From the NCBI GenBank assembly GCA_007844125.1, contig CM017557.1, forward strand, positions 63,440,174-63,504,173: 64,000 bases of DNA. Direction: 5' to 3'. Positions 1-14,900 of the stretch are shown here, in pieces (the stretch's first letter is position 1; the number at the start of each line of letters is the position of its first letter). This DNA is from Sinonovacula constricta. Lineage: Eukaryota > Mollusca > Bivalvia > Cardiida > Solecurtidae. Under the pieces are notes generated by a model, which saw only the letters and a program-made list of their open reading frames with translations, made no database searches and was not told the DNA's origin. The translations under genes were made by a program, and so were the position numbers.

Positions 1-3000
1 CTTCCGTTTGCTTGCCAGTTTGTCTACTTCCAATCCGTTTGCTTGCTATTTGGCTTACTTCCATTCCCTTTACTTGCCATTTTGTTTACGTCGATTTCGT
101 TTGCCTACCATTTGGCCTACTTCCATTCCATCTGCTTGCCATTTTGCTAACTTTCATTCCATCTGCTTGCCATTTGGCTTCCTTCCATTCCGTTTGCTTG
201 TCGTTTGGCTTACTTCCATTTCCATTGCTTGTCATTTGGTCTACTTCCACTCCATTTGCTTGCCATTTGGCTTATTTCCATTCCGTTTGCTTGCCATTTG
301 GCTTATTTCCATTCCGTTTGGTTACCATTTTGTCTACTTCTATTCTGTTTGGTTGCCATTTGGCTTATTTCCATTCCGTTTGCTTGCCATTTGGCTTATT
401 TCCATTCCGTTTGCTTGCCATTTGGCTTATTTCCATTCCGTTTGCTTACCATTTTGTCTACTTCTATTCTGTTTGGTTGCCATTTGGCTTATTTCCATTC
501 CGCTTGCTTACCATTTTGTCTACTTCCATTCCCTCTACTTACCATTCGGCTTACTTCCATTCCGTCTTCTTACCATTTGCTTTCTTCCATTCCGTTTACT
601 TGCCATTTGGCCTACTTCCCTGACATTTGCTTCCCATTTGGCCTACTTTCCTTCCATTTGCTTTCCATTTTGCCTACTTTCCTTCCATTTTCTTGCCATT
701 TGGGTTACTTCCATTCTGTTTGCTTGCCATTTTGTCTACTTCCATTCCGTTTGCTTGCTATTTGGGTTACTTCCATTCTGTTTGCTTGCCATTTGGCTTA
801 CTTCCATTCCGTTTGCTTGCCATTTGGCTTACTTCCATTCCATCTGCTTGCCATTTGGCTTACTTCCATTCCGATTTCTTGCCATGTTGTCTACGTCTAT
901 TCTGTTTGCTTGCCATTTGGCTTACTTACATTCCGTTTACTTGCTATTTTGTGTACAACCGTTTCGTTTGTTTGCCATCTTGGTTAGTTCCATTCCGTTT
1001 GCTTGCCATTTTGTCTACTTCCATTCCGCTTGCTTGCCATTTGGGTTACTTCCATTCCGTTTGCTTGCCATCTGGCTTCCTTCCATTCCGTTTGCTTGCT
1101 ATTTCGCTTACTTCCATTCCGTCTTCTTACCATTTTGCTTACTTCCATTCCATGTGCTTGCCATTTTGCTTACTTCCATTCAGTTTGCTTGCCAATTGAC
1201 TTTCTTCAATTCCGTTTGCTTGCCATCATTTTATCTACTTTCATTCTCTTTGCTTGCCATTTTGCTTATTTCCACTCCCTTTGCTTGTCATTTTGTCTAC
1301 TTCCATTCCGTTTGCTTGCCATTTGGCTTACTCTCATTCCGTCTGCTTGCCATTTGGCTTACTTCCATTACGTCTTCTTACCATTTCGCTTACTTCCATT
1401 CTATCCGTTTGCCATTTGGCCAACTTTCATTCCGTTTGCTTGCCATTTGCCTTACTATCCTTCCGTTTGCTTGTCATTTTGTCTACTTTCATTCCGTTTG
1501 CTTGCCATTTGGCTTACTTCCATTCCCCTTACTTGCCATTTTGTTTGCGTCGATTCCGTTTGCCTACCATTTTGCCTACTTCCATTCCATCTGCTTGCCA
1601 TTTGGCTTCCTTTCATTCCGTTTGCTTGTCATTTAGCTTACTTCCATTCCCTTTGCTTGTCATTTGGCTTACTTCCATTCCCTTTGCTTGTCATTTGGTC
1701 TACTTCCATTCCATTTGCTTGCTATTTAGCTTATTTCCATTCCGTTTGCTTGCCATTTGGCTTACTTCCATTCCGTTTGCTTGCTATTTGGCTTACTTCC
1801 ATTCCCTTTGCTTGCCATTTGGTCTACTTCCACTCTGTTTGCTTGCCATTTGGCTTATTTCCATTCCGTTTGCTTGCCATCTGGCTTATTTCCATTCCGT
1901 CTTCTTGTCATCTGGCTTACTTCCATTCCGTCTTCTTGCCATTTGGGTTACTTCCATTCCGTCTTCTTACCATTTTGCTTACTTCCATTCTATGTGCTTG
2001 CCATTTTGCTTACTTCCATTCCACATTCTTGCCATTTGGCTAACTTCCATTCCGTTTGCTTGCCATTTGGCTTACTTCCCTTCCGTTTGCTTGGCATTTT
2101 GTCTACTTCCATTCCGTTTGCTTGCCATTTTGTTTACTTCCATTCCGTTTGCTTACCATATTGCTTACTTCCATTCCATCTGCTTACCATTTGGCTTACT
2201 TCCATTCCACGTTCTTGCCATATGGCTTACTTCCATTCCGTTTGCTTGCCATTTTGTCTGCGTCCATTCCGTTTGCCTACCGTTTGGCCTACTTCCATTC
2301 CATTTGCTTGCCATTTGGCTAAATTCCATTCCGTTTGCTTATTGGCTTACTTCCAATTCGTTTGATTGCCATTTCTGCTTACCATTTGGTTAACTTCCAT
2401 TCCATCTGCTTGCCATTTGGCTTATTTCTATTCCGTTTGCTTGCCATTTTGTCTACTTTCATTCCGTTTGATTGCCATTTGGCTTATTTCCATTCCGTTT
2501 GCTTGCCTTTTGGCTTATTTCCATTCCGTTTGCTTACCATTTTGTCTACTTCTATTACGTTTGCTTGCCATTTGGCTTATTTCCATTCCGTTAGCTTGCC
2601 ATTTGGCTTATTTCCATTCCCTTTGCTTACCATTTGGTCTACTTCTATTCTGTTTGGTTGCCATTTGGCTTATTTCTATTCCGTTTGCATACAATTTTGT
2701 CTACTTCTATTCCGTTTGAATACAATTTTGTCTACTTCCATACCATCTTCTTACCATTTGGCTTACTTCCATTCCGTCTTCTTACCATTTGGGTTACTTC
2801 CATTCCGTTTGCTTGCCATCTGGCTTATTTCTATTCCGTCTTCTTGCCATCTGGCTTACTTCCATTCCGTCTTCTTGCCATTTGGGTTACTTCCATTCCG
2901 TCTTCTTACCATTTTGCTTACTTCCATTCTATGTGCTTGCCATTTTGCTTACTTCCATTCCACATTCTTGCCATTTGGCTAACTTCCATTCCGTTTGCTT

Positions 3001-6000
3001 GCCATTTGGCTTACTTCCCTTCCGTTTGCTTGCCATTTTGTCTACTTCCATTCCGTTTGCTTGCCATTTTGTCTACTTCCATTCCGTTTGCTTGCCATTT
3101 GGCTTACTTCCCTTCCGTTTGCTTGGCATTTTGTCTACTTCCATTCCGTTTGCTTGCCATTTTGTTTACTTCCATTCCGTTTGCTTACCATATTGCTTAC
3201 TTCCATTCCATCTGCTTACCATTTGGCTTACTTCCATTCCACGTTCTTGCCATATGGCTTACTTCCATTCCGTTTGCTTGCCATTTTGTCTGCGTCCATT
3301 CCGTTTGCCTACCGTTTGGCCTACTTCCATTCCATTTGCTTGCCATTTGGCTAAATTCCATTCCGTTTGCTTATTGGCTTACTTCCAATTCGTTTGATTG
3401 TCATTTCTGCTTACCATTTGGTTTACTTCCATTCCATCTGCTTGCCATTTGGCTTACTTCCACTCCGTTTGCTTGCCATTTGGCTTACTTCCATTCCCTT
3501 TGCTTGCCATTTAGTCTACTTCCACTCCGTTTGCTTGCCATTTGGCTTATTTCTATTCCGTTTGCTTGCCATTTGTCTACTTTCATTCCGTTTGCTTGCC
3601 ATTTGGCTTATTTCTATTCCGTTTGCTTGCCTTTTGGCTTATTTCTATTCCGTTTGCTTACCATTTTGTCTACATCTATTCCGTTTGCTTGCCATTTGGC
3701 TACTTCATTCCGTTTGCTTGCCATTTGCCTTACTATCCTTTCGTTTGCTTGCCATTTTGTCTACTTCCATTCCGTTTGCTTGCCATGCTGTCTACATCCA
3801 TTCCGTTTTCTTGCCTTTTGGGGCTTACTTCCATTCCCTTTGCTTACCATTTGGGATTACTTCCATTCCATCTGCTTACCATTTGGCTTACTTCCCTTCC
3901 GTTTGCTTGCCAGTTTTGTCTACTTCCATTCCGTTTACTTGCCATTTGTCTACTTCCATTCCGTTTGCTTACCATTTGCTTACTTCCATTCCATCTGCTT
4001 ACCATTTGGCTTACTTCCATTCCACGTTCTTGCCATATGGCTTACTTCCATTCCGTTTGCTTGCCATTTTGTCTGCGTCCATTCCGTTAGCCTACCGTTT
4101 GGCCTACTTCCATTCCATTTGCTTGCCATTTGGCTAAATTCCATTCCGTTTGCTTATTGGTTTACTTCCAATCCGTTTGATTGCCATTTCTGCTTACCAT
4201 TTGGTTTACTTCCATTCCATCTGCTTGCCATTTGGCTTACTTCCATTCCGTTTGCTTGCCATTTGGCTTACTTCCATTCTCTTTGCTTGCCATTTAGTCT
4301 ACTTCCACTCCGTTTGCTTGCCATTTGGCTTATTTCTATACCGTTTGCTTGCCATTTTGTCTACTTTCATTCCGTTTGCTTACCATTTTGCCTATTTCTA
4401 TTCCGTTGCTTGCCTTTTGGCGTATTTCCATTCCGTTTGCTTACCATTTTGCCTACTTCTATTCCGTTTGCTTGCCATTTGGCTTATTTCCATTCCGTAG
4501 CTTGCCATTTGGCTTATTTCCATTCCCTTTGCTTACCATTTGGTCTACTTCCACTCCGTTTGCTTACCATTTTGTCTACATCCATTCCGTTTGCTTGCCA
4601 TTTTGTCTACTTTCCATTTCGTTTGCTTACCATTTTGCTTACTTCAATTCCATCTGCTTACCATTTGGCTTACTTCCATTCCACGTTCTTGCCATATGGC
4701 TTACTTCCATTCCGTTTGCTTGCCATTTTGTCTGCGTCCATTCCGTTTGCCTACCGTTTGGCCTACTTCCATTCCATTTGCTTGCCATTTGGCTAAATTC
4801 CATTCCGTTGCTTATTGGCTTACTTCCAATCATCCGTTGATTGCCAATTTCTGCCTTAAAAAACATTTTGGTTACGACTTTTTACCTTTCCATTCCATCT
4901 GCTTGCCATTTGGCTTACTGTCCATTCCGTTTGCTTGCCATTTGGCTTACTTCCATTCCTTTGCTTGCCATGTAGTCTACTTCCACTCCGTTTGCTTGCC
5001 ATTTGGCTTATTTCTATTCGTTTGCTTGCCATTTTGCTTATTTCCTTCCGTTAGCTTGCCATTTGGCTTATTTCCATTCCCTTGCTTACCATTTGGTCTA
5101 CTTCTATCTGTTTGGTTGCCATTGGCTTATTTCTATTCCGCTGCATACAATTTGTCTACTTCTATTCCGTTTGAATACAATTTTGTCTACTTCCATACCA
5201 TCTTCTTACCATTTGGCTTACTTCCATTCCGTCTTCTTACCATTTGGGTTACTTCCATTCCGTTTGCTTGCCATCTGGTTATTTCTATTCCGTCTTCTTG
5301 CCATCTGGCTTACTTCCATTCCGTCTTCTTGCCATTTGGGTTACTTCCATTCCGTCTTCTTACATTTTGCTTACTTCCATTCTATGTGCTTGCCATTTTG
5401 CTTACTTCCATTCCACATTCTTGCCATTTGGCTAACTTCCATTCCGTTTGCTTGCCATTGGCTTACGTCCCTTCCGTTTGCTTGCCATTTTGTCTACTTC
5501 CATTCCGTTTGCTTGCCATTTTGTCTACTTCCATTCCGTTTGCTTGCCATTTGGCTTACTTTCCCTTCCGTTTGCTTGGCATTTTGTCTACTTCCATTCC
5601 GTTTGCTTGCCATTTGTTTAGCTTCATTCCGTTTGCTTACATATTGCTTACTTCCATTCATCTGCTTACCATTTGGCTTACTTCCATTCCACGTTCTTGC
5701 CATATGGCTTACTTCATTCCGTTTGCTTGCCATTTTGTCTGCGTCCATTCCGTTTGCCTACCGTTTGGCCTACTTCCATTCCATTTGCTTGCCATTTGGC
5801 TAAATTCCATTCCGTTGCTTATTGGCTTACTTCCAATTCGTTTGATTGCCATTTCTGCTTACCATTTGTTTACTTCCATTCCATCTGCTTGCCAATTTGG
5901 CTTACTTTCCAACTCCGTTTGCTTGCCATTTGGCTACTTACTTCCCATTCCCTTTGCTTGCCATTTAGTCTACTTCCACTCCGTTTGCTTGCCATTTGGC

Positions 6001-8934
6001 TTATTTCTATTCCGTTTGCTTGCCATTTTGTCTACTTTCATTCCGTTTGCTTGCCATTTGGCTTATTTCTATTCCGTTTGCCTTGCCTTTTGGCTTATTT
6101 CTATTCCGTTTGCTTACATTTTGTCTACATCTATTCCGTTTGCTTGCCATTTGGCTTATTTCCATCCGTTAGCTTGCCATTTGGCCTTATTTCCATTCCC
6201 TTTGCTTACCATTTGGTCTACCTTCTATTCTGTTTGGTTGCCATTTGGCTTATTTGCATTCCGTTTGCATACAATTTTGTCTACTTCTATTCCGTTTGCT
6301 TGCCATTTTGGCTTATTTCCATTCCGTTTGCTTACAATGTTGTCTACTTCCATACCATCTTCTTACCATTTGGCTTACTTCCATTCCGTCTTCTTACCAT
6401 TTGGGTTAATTCCATTCCGTTTGCTTGCCATCTGGCTTATTTCCATTCCGTCTTCTTGCCATCCTGGCTTACTTCCATTCCGTCTTCTTGCCATTTGGGT
6501 TACTTCCATTCCGTCTTCTTACCATTTTGCTTACTTTCCATTCTATGTGCTTGCCATTTTATCTACTCTCATTATCTTTGCTTGCTATTTGCCTTATTTC
6601 CATTCCCTTGCTTGCCATTTTGTCTACTTCCATTCCGTTTGCTTGCCATTTGGCTTACTTTCATTCCGTCTGCTTGCCACTTGGCTTACTTCCATTACGG
6701 TCTTCCTACCAATTGGCTTACTTCCATTCCATCTGCTTGCCATTTGGCTTACTTTCATTCCGTTTGCTTGCCATTTGACTTACTATCCTTCCGTTTGCTT
6801 GCCAGTTTCTCTACTTCCATTCCGTTGCTTGCCATTTGACTTACTTTCCTTCCGTTTGCTTGCCAGTTTGTCTACTTCCAATCCGTTTGCTTGCTATTTG
6901 GCTTACTTCCATTCCCTTTACTTGCCATTTTGTTTACGTCGATTTCGTTTGCCTACCATTTGGCCTACTTCCATTCCATCTGCTTGCCATTTTGCTAACT
7001 TTCATTCCATCTGCTTGCCATTTGGCTTCCTTCCATTCCGTTTGCTTGTCGTTTGGCTTACTTCCATTTCCATTGCTTGTCATTTGGTCTACTTCCACTC
7101 CATTTGCTTGCCATTTGGCTTATTTCCATTCCGTTTGCTTGCCATTTGGCTTATTTCCATTCCGTTTGGTTACCATTTTGTCTACTTCTATTCTGTTTTG
7201 GTTGCCATTTGGCTTATTTCCATTCCGTTTGCCTTGCCATTTGGCTTATTTCCATTCCGTTTGCTTGCCATTTGGCTTATTCCATTCCGTTTGCTTACCA
7301 TTTTGTCTACTTCTATTCTGTTTGGTTGCCATTTGGCTTATTTCCATTCCGCTTGCTTACCATTTTGTCTACTTCCATTCCCTCTACTTACCATTCGGCT
7401 TACTTCCATTCCGTCTTCTTGCCATTTGGGTTACTTCCATTCCGTCTTCTTACCATTTTGCTTACTTCCATTCTATGTGCTTGCCATTTTGCTTACTTCC
7501 ATTCCACATTCTTGCCATTTGGCTAACTTCCATTCCGTTTGCTTGCCATTTGGCTTACGTCCCTTCCGTTTGCTTGCCATTTTGTCTACTTCCATTCCGT
7601 TTGCTTGCCATTTTGTCTACTTCCATTCCGTTTGCTTGCCATTTGGCTTACTTCCCTTCCGTTTGCTTGGCATTTTGTCTACTTCCATTCCGTTTGCTTG
7701 CCATTTTGTTTACTTCCATTCCGTTTGCTTACCATATTGCTTACTTCCATTCCACCTGCTTACCATTTGGCTTACTTCCATTCCACGTTCTTGCCATATG
7801 GCTTACTTCCATTCCGTTTGCTTGCCATTTTGTCTGCGTCCATTCCGTTTGCCTACCGTTTGGCCTACTTCCATTCCATTTGCTTGCCATTTGGGCTAAA
7901 TTCCATTCCGTTTGCTTATTGGCTTACTTCCAATTCGTTTGATTGCCATTTCTGCTTACCATTTGGTTTACTTCCATTCCATCTGCTTGCCATTTGGCTT
8001 ATTCCACTCCGTTTGCTTGCCATTTGGCTTACTTCCATTCCCTTGCTTGCCATTTAGTCTACTTCCACTCCGTTTGCTTGCCATTTGGCTTATTTCTATT
8101 CCGTTTGCTTGCCATTTTGTCTACTTTCATTCCGTTTGCTTGCCATTTGGCTTATTTCTATTCCGTTTGCTTGCCTTTTGGCTTATTTCTATTCCGTTTG
8201 CTTACCATTTTGTCTACATCTATTCCGTTTGCTTGCCATTTGGCTTATTTCCATTCCGTTAGCTTGCCATTTGGCTTATTTCCATTCCCTTTGCTTACCA
8301 TTTGGTCTACTTCTATTCTGTTTTGGTTGCCATTTGGCTTATTTGCATTCCGTTTGCATACAATTTTGTCTACTTCTATTCGTTTGCTTGCCATTTTGGC
8401 TTATTTCCATTCCGTTTGCTTACAATGTTGTCTACTTCCATACCATCTTCTTACCATTTGGCTTACTTCCATCCGTCTTCTTACCATTTGGGTTAATTCC
8501 ATTCCGTTTGCTTGCCATCTGGCTTATTTCCATTCCCGTCTTCTTGCCATCTGGCTTACTTCCATTCCGTCTTCTTGCCATTTGGGTTACTTTCCATTCT
8601 GTCTTCTTACCATTTGCTTACTTCCATTCTATGTGCTTGCCATTTTATCTACTCTCATTATCTTTGCTTGCTATTTGCCTTATTTCCATTCCCTTTGCTT
8701 GCCATTTTGTCTACTTCCATTCCGTTTGCTTGCCATTTGGCTTACTTTCATTCCGTCTGCTTGCCACTTGGCTTACTTCCATTACGTCTTCCTACCAATT
8801 GGCTTACTTCCATTCCATCTGCTTGCCATTTGGCTTACTTTCATTCCGTTTGCTTGCCATTTGACTTACTATCCTTCCGTTGCTTGCCAGTTTCTCTACT
8901 TCCATTCCGTTTGCTTGCCATTTGACTTACTTTC
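1..8934. repeat. Satellite higher-order unit, copy A
   Basis: This segment begins with a diagnostic monomer (CTTCCGTTTGCTTGCCAG) that recurs at 6849, 8935, 15770, 17520 and 21912. Its first 2.7 kb reappears almost unchanged at offset +8934 and again at +17519. Between about 3540 and 8900 it differs from the later copies mainly by scattered one-base gains and losses. This looks more like uncorrected read error than like evolved divergence. Confidence 0.85.
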
Positions 8935-11900
8935 CTTCCGTTTGCTTGCCAGTTTGTCTACTTCCAATCCGTTTGCTTGCTATTTGGCTTACTTCCATTC
9001 CCTTTACTTGCCATTTTGTTTACGTCGATTTCGTTTGCCTACCATTTGGCCTACTTCCATTCCATCTGCTTGCCATTTTGCTAACTTTCATTCCATCTGC
9101 TTGCCATTTGGCTTCCTTCCATTCCGTTTGCTTGTCGTTTGGCTTACTTCCATTTCCATTGCTTGTCATTTGGTCTACTTCCACTCCATTTGCTTGCCAT
9201 TTGGCTTATTTCCATTCCGTTTGCTTGCCATTTGGCTTATTTCCATTCCGTTTGGTTACCATTTTGTCTACTTCTATTCTGTTTGGTTGCCATTTGGCTT
9301 ATTTCCATTCCGTTTGCTTGCCATTTGGCTTATTTCCATTCCGTTTGCTTGCCATTTGGCTTATTTCCATTCCGTTTGCTTACCATTTTGTCTACTTCTA
9401 TTCTGTTTGGTTGCCATTTGGCTTATTTTCCATTCCGCTTGCTTACCATTTTGTCTACTTCCATTCCCTCTACTTACCATTCGGCTTACTTCCATTCCGT
9501 CTTCTTACCATTTGCTTTCTTCCATTCCGTTTACTTGCCATTTGGCCTACTTCCCTGACATTTGCTTCCCATTTGGCCTACTTTCCTTCCATTTGCTTTC
9601 CATTTTGCCTACTTTCCTTCCATTTTCTTGCCATTTGGGTTACTTCCATTCTGTTTGCTTGCCATTTTGTCTACTTCCATTCCGTTTGCTTGCTATTTGG
9701 GTTACTTCATTCTGTTTGCTTGCCATTTGGCTTACTTCCATTCCGTTTGCTTGCCATTTGGCTTACTTCCATTCCATCTGCTTGCCATTTGGCTTACTTC
9801 CATTCCGATTTCTTGCCATGTTGTCTACGTCTATTCTGTTTGCTTGCCATTTGGCTTACTTACATTCCGTTTACTTGCTATTTTGTGTACAACCGTTTCG
9901 TTTGTTTGCCATCTTGGTTAGTTCCATTCCGTTTGCTTGCCATTTTGTCTACTTCCATTCCGCTTGCTTGCCATTTGGGTTACTTCCATTCCGTTTGCTT
10001 GCCATCTGGCTTCCTTCCATTCCGTTTGCTTGCTATTTCGCTTACTTCCATTCCGTCTTCTTACCATTTTGCTTACTTCCATTCCATGTGCTTGCCATTT
10101 TGCTTACTTCCATTCAGTTTGCTTGCCAATTGACTTTCTTCAATTCCGTTTGCTTGCCATCATTTTATCTACTTTCATTCTCTTTGCTTGCCATTTTGCT
10201 TATTTCCACTCCCTTTGCTTGTCATTTTGTCTACTTCCATTCCGTTTGCTTGCCATTTGGCTTACTCTCATTCCGTCTGCTTGCCATTTGGCTTACTTCC
10301 ATTACGTCTTCTTACCATTTCGCTTACTTCCATTCTATCCGTTTGCCATTTGGCCAACTTTCATTCCGTTTGCTTGCCATTTGCCTTACTATCCTTCCGT
10401 TTGCTTGTCATTTTGTCTACTTTCATTCCGTTTGCTTGCCATTTGGCTTACTTCCATTCCCCTTACTTGCCATTTTGTTTGCGTCGATTCCGTTTGCCTA
10501 CCATTTTGCCTACTTCCATTCCATCTGCTTGCCATTTGGCTTCCTTTCATTCCGTTTGCTTGTCATTTAGCTTACTTCCATTCCCTTTGCTTGTCATTTG
10601 GCTTACTTCCATTCCCTTTGCTTGTCATTTGGTCTACTTCCATTCATTTGCTTGCTATTTAGCTTATTTCCATTCCGTTTGCTTGCCATTTGGCTTACTT
10701 CCATTCCGTTTGCTTGCTATTTGGCTTACTTCCATTCCCTTTGCTTGCCATTTGGTCTACTTCCACTCTGTTTGCTTGCCATTTGGCTTATTTCCATTCC
10801 GTTTGCTTGCCATCTGGCTTATTTCCATTCCGTCTTCTTGTCATCTGGCTTACTTCCATTCCGTCTTCTTGCCATTTGGGTTACTTCCATTCCGTCTTCT
10901 TACCATTTTGCTTACTTCCATTCTATGTGCTTGCCATTTTGCTTACTTCCATTCCACATTCTTGCCATTTGGCTAACTTCCATTCCGTTTGCTTGCCATT
11001 TGGCTTACTTCCCTTCCGTTTGCTTGGCATTTTGTCTACTTCCATTCCGTTTGCTTGCCATTTTGTTTACTTCCATTCCGTTTGCTTACCATATTGCTTA
11101 CTTCCATTCCATCTGCTTACCATTTGGCTTACTTCCATTCCACGTTCTTGCCATATGGCTTACTTCCATTCCGTTTGCTTGCCATTTTGTCTGCGTCCAT
11201 TCCGTTTGCCTACCGTTTGGCCTACTTCCATTCCATTTGCTTGCCATTTGGCTAAATTCCATTCCGTTTGCTTATTGGCTTACTTCCAATTCGTTTGATT
11301 GCCATTTCTGCTTACCATTTGGTTAACTTCCATTCCATCTGCTTGCCATTTGGCTTATTTCTATTCCGTTTGCTTGCCATTTTGTCTACTTTCATTCCGT
11401 TTGATTGCCATTTGGCTTATTTCCATTCCGTTTGCTTGCCTTTTGGCTTATTTCCATTCCGTTTGCTTACCATTTTGTCTACTTCTATTACGTTTGCTTG
11501 CCATTTGGCTTATTTCCATTCCGTTAGCTTGCCATTTGGCTTATTTCCATTCCCTTTGCTTACCATTTGGTCTACTTCTATTCTGTTTGGTTGCCATTTG
11601 GCTTATTTCTATTCCGTTTGCATACAATTTTGTCTACTTCTATTCCGTTTGAATACAATTTTGTCTACTTCCATACCATCTTCTTACCATTTGGCTTACT
11701 TCCATTCCGTCTTCTTACCATTTGGGTTACTTCCATTCCGTTTGCTTGCCATCTGGCTTATTTCTATTCCGTCTTCTTGCCATCTGGCTTACTTCCATTC
11801 CGTCTTCTTGCCATTTGGGTTACTTCCATTCCGTCTTCTTACCATTTTGCTTACTTCCATTCTATGTGCTTGCCATTTTGCTTACTTCCATTCCACATTC

Positions 11901-14900
11901 TTGCCATTTGGCTAACTTCCATTCCGTTTGCTTGCCATTTGGCTTACTTCCCTTCCGTTTGCTTGCCATTTTGTCTACTTCCATTCCGTTTGCTTGCCAT
12001 TTTGTCTACTTCCATTCCGTTTGCTTGCCATTTGGCTTACTTCCCTTCCGTTTGCTTGGCATTTTGTCTACTTCCATTCCGTTTGCTTGCCATTTTGTTT
12101 ACTTCCATTCCGTTTGCTTACCATATTGCTTACTTCCATTCCATCTGCTTACCATTTGGCTTACTTCCATTCCACGTTCTTGCCATATGGCTTACTTCCA
12201 TTCCGTTTGCTTGCCATTTTGTCTGCGTCCATTCCGTTTGCCTACCGTTTGGCCTACTTCCATTCCATTTGCTTGCCATTTGGCTAAATTCCATTCCGTT
12301 TGCTTATTGGCTTACTTCCAATTCGTTTGATTGTCATTTCTGCTTACCATTTGGTTTACTTCCATTCCATCTGCTTGCCATTTGGCTTACTTCCACTCCG
12401 TTTGCTTGCCATTTGGCTTACTTCCATTCCCTTTGCTTGCCATTTAGTCTACTTCCACTCCGTTTGCTTGCCATTTGGCTTATTTCTATTCCGTTTGCTT
12501 GCCATTTTGTCTACTTTCATTCCGTTTGCTTGCCATTTGGCTTATTTCTATTCCGTTTGCTTGCCTTTTGGCTTATTTCTATTCCGTTTGCTTACCATTT
12601 TGTCTACATCTATTCCGTTTGCTTGCCATTTGGCTACTTCAATTCCGTTTGCTTGCCATTTGCCTTACTATCCTTTCGTTTGCTTGCCATTTTGTCTACT
12701 TCCATTCCGTTTGCTTGCCATGCTGTCTACATCCATTCCGTTTTCTTGCCTTTTGGCTTACTTCCATTCCCTTTGCTTACCATTTGGATTACTTCCATTC
12801 CATCTGCTTACCATTTGGCTTACTTCCCTTCCGTTTGCTTGCCATTTTGTCTACTTCCATTCCGTTTACTTGCCATTTTGTCTACTTCCATTCCGTTTGC
12901 TTACCATTTTGCTTACTTCCATTCCATCTGCTTACCATTTGGCTTACTTCCATTCCACGTTCTTGCCATATGGCTTACTTCCATTCCGTTTGCTTGCCAT
13001 TTTGTCTGCGTCCATTCCGTTAGCCTACCGTTTGGCCTACTTCCATTCCATTTGCTTGCCATTTGGCTAAATTCCATTCCGTTTGCTTATTGGTTTACTT
13101 CCAATCCGTTTGATTGCCATTTCTGCTTACCATTTGGTTTACTTCCATTCCATCTGCTTGCCATTTGGCTTACTTCCATTCCGTTTGCTTGCCATTTGGC
13201 TTACTTCCATTCTCTTTGCTTGCCATTTAGTCTACTTCCACTCCGTTTGCTTGCCATTTGGCTTATTTCTATACCGTTTGCTTGCCATTTTGTCTACTTT
13301 CATTCCGTTTGCTTACCATTTTGCCTATTTCTATTCCGTTTGCTTGCCTTTTGGCTTATTTCCATTCCGTTTGCTTACCCATTTTGCCTACTTCTATTCC
13401 GTTTGCTTGCCATTTGGCTTATTTCCATTCCGTTAGCTTGCCATTTGGCTTATTTCCATTCCCTTTGCTTACCATTTGGTCTACTTCCACTCCGTTTGCT
13501 TACCATTTTGTCTACATCCATTCCGTTTGCTTGCCATTTTGTCTACTTCCATTTCGTTTGCTTACCATTTTGCTTACTTCAATTCCATCTGCTTACCATT
13601 TGGCTTACTTCCATTCCACGTTCTTGCCATATGGCTTACTTCCATTCCGTTTGCTTGCCATTTTGTCTGCGTCCATTCCGTTTGCCTACCGTTTGGCCTA
13701 CTTCCATTCCATTTGCTTGCCATTTGGCTAAATTCCATTCCGTTTGCTTATTGGCTTACTTCCAATCCGTTTGATTGCCATTTCTGCTTACCATTTGGTT
13801 TACTTCCATTCCATCTGCTTGCCATTTGGCTTACTTCCATTCCGTTTGCTTGCCATTTGGCTTACTTCCATTCCCTTTGCTTGCCATTTAGTCTACTTCC
13901 ACTCCGTTTGCTTGCCATTTGGCTTATTTCTATTCCGTTTGCTTGCCATTTTGCTTATTTCCATTCCGTTAGCTTGCCATTTGGCTTATTTCCATTCCCT
14001 TTGCTTACCATTTGGTCTACTTCTATTCTGTTTGGTTGCCATTGGCTTATTTCTATTCCGCTTGCATACAATTTTGTCTACTTCTATTCCGTTTGAATAC
14101 AATTTTGTCTACTTCCATACCATCTTCTTACCATTTGGCTTACTTCCATTCCGTCTTCTTACCATTTGGGTTACTTCCATTCCGTTTGCTTGCCATCTGG
14201 CTTATTTCTATTCCGTCTTCTTGCCATCTGGCTTACTTCCATTCCGTCTTCTTGCCATTTGGGTTACTTCCATTCCGTCTTCTTACCATTTTGCTTACTT
14301 CCATTCTATGTGCTTGCCATTTTGCTTACTTCCATTCCACATTCTTGCCATTTGGCTAACTTCCATTCCGTTTGCTTGCCATTTGGCTTACGTCCCTTCC
14401 GTTTGCTTGCCATTTTGTCTACTTCCATTCCGTTTGCTTGCCATTTTGTCTACTTCCATTCCGTTTGCTTGCCATTTGGCTTACTTCCCTTCCGTTTGCT
14501 TGGCATTTTGTCTACTTCCATTCCGTTTGCTTGCCATTTTGTTTACTTCCATTCCGTTTGCTTAACATATTGCTTACTTCCATTCCATCTGCTTACCATT
14601 TGGCTTACTTCCATTCCACGTTCTTGCCATATGGCTTACTTCCATTCCGTTTGCTTGCCATTTTGTCTGCGTCCATTCCGTTTGCCTACCGTTTGGCCTA
14701 CTTCCATTCCATTTGCTTGCCATTTGGCTAAATTCCATTCCGTTTGCTTATTGGCTTACTTCCAATTCGTTTGATTGCCATTTCTGCTTACCATTTGGTT
14801 TACTTCCATTCCATCTGCTTGCCATTTGGCTTACTTCCACTCCGTTTGCTTGCCATTTGGCTTACTTCCATTCCCTTTGCTTGCCATTTAGTCTACTTCC

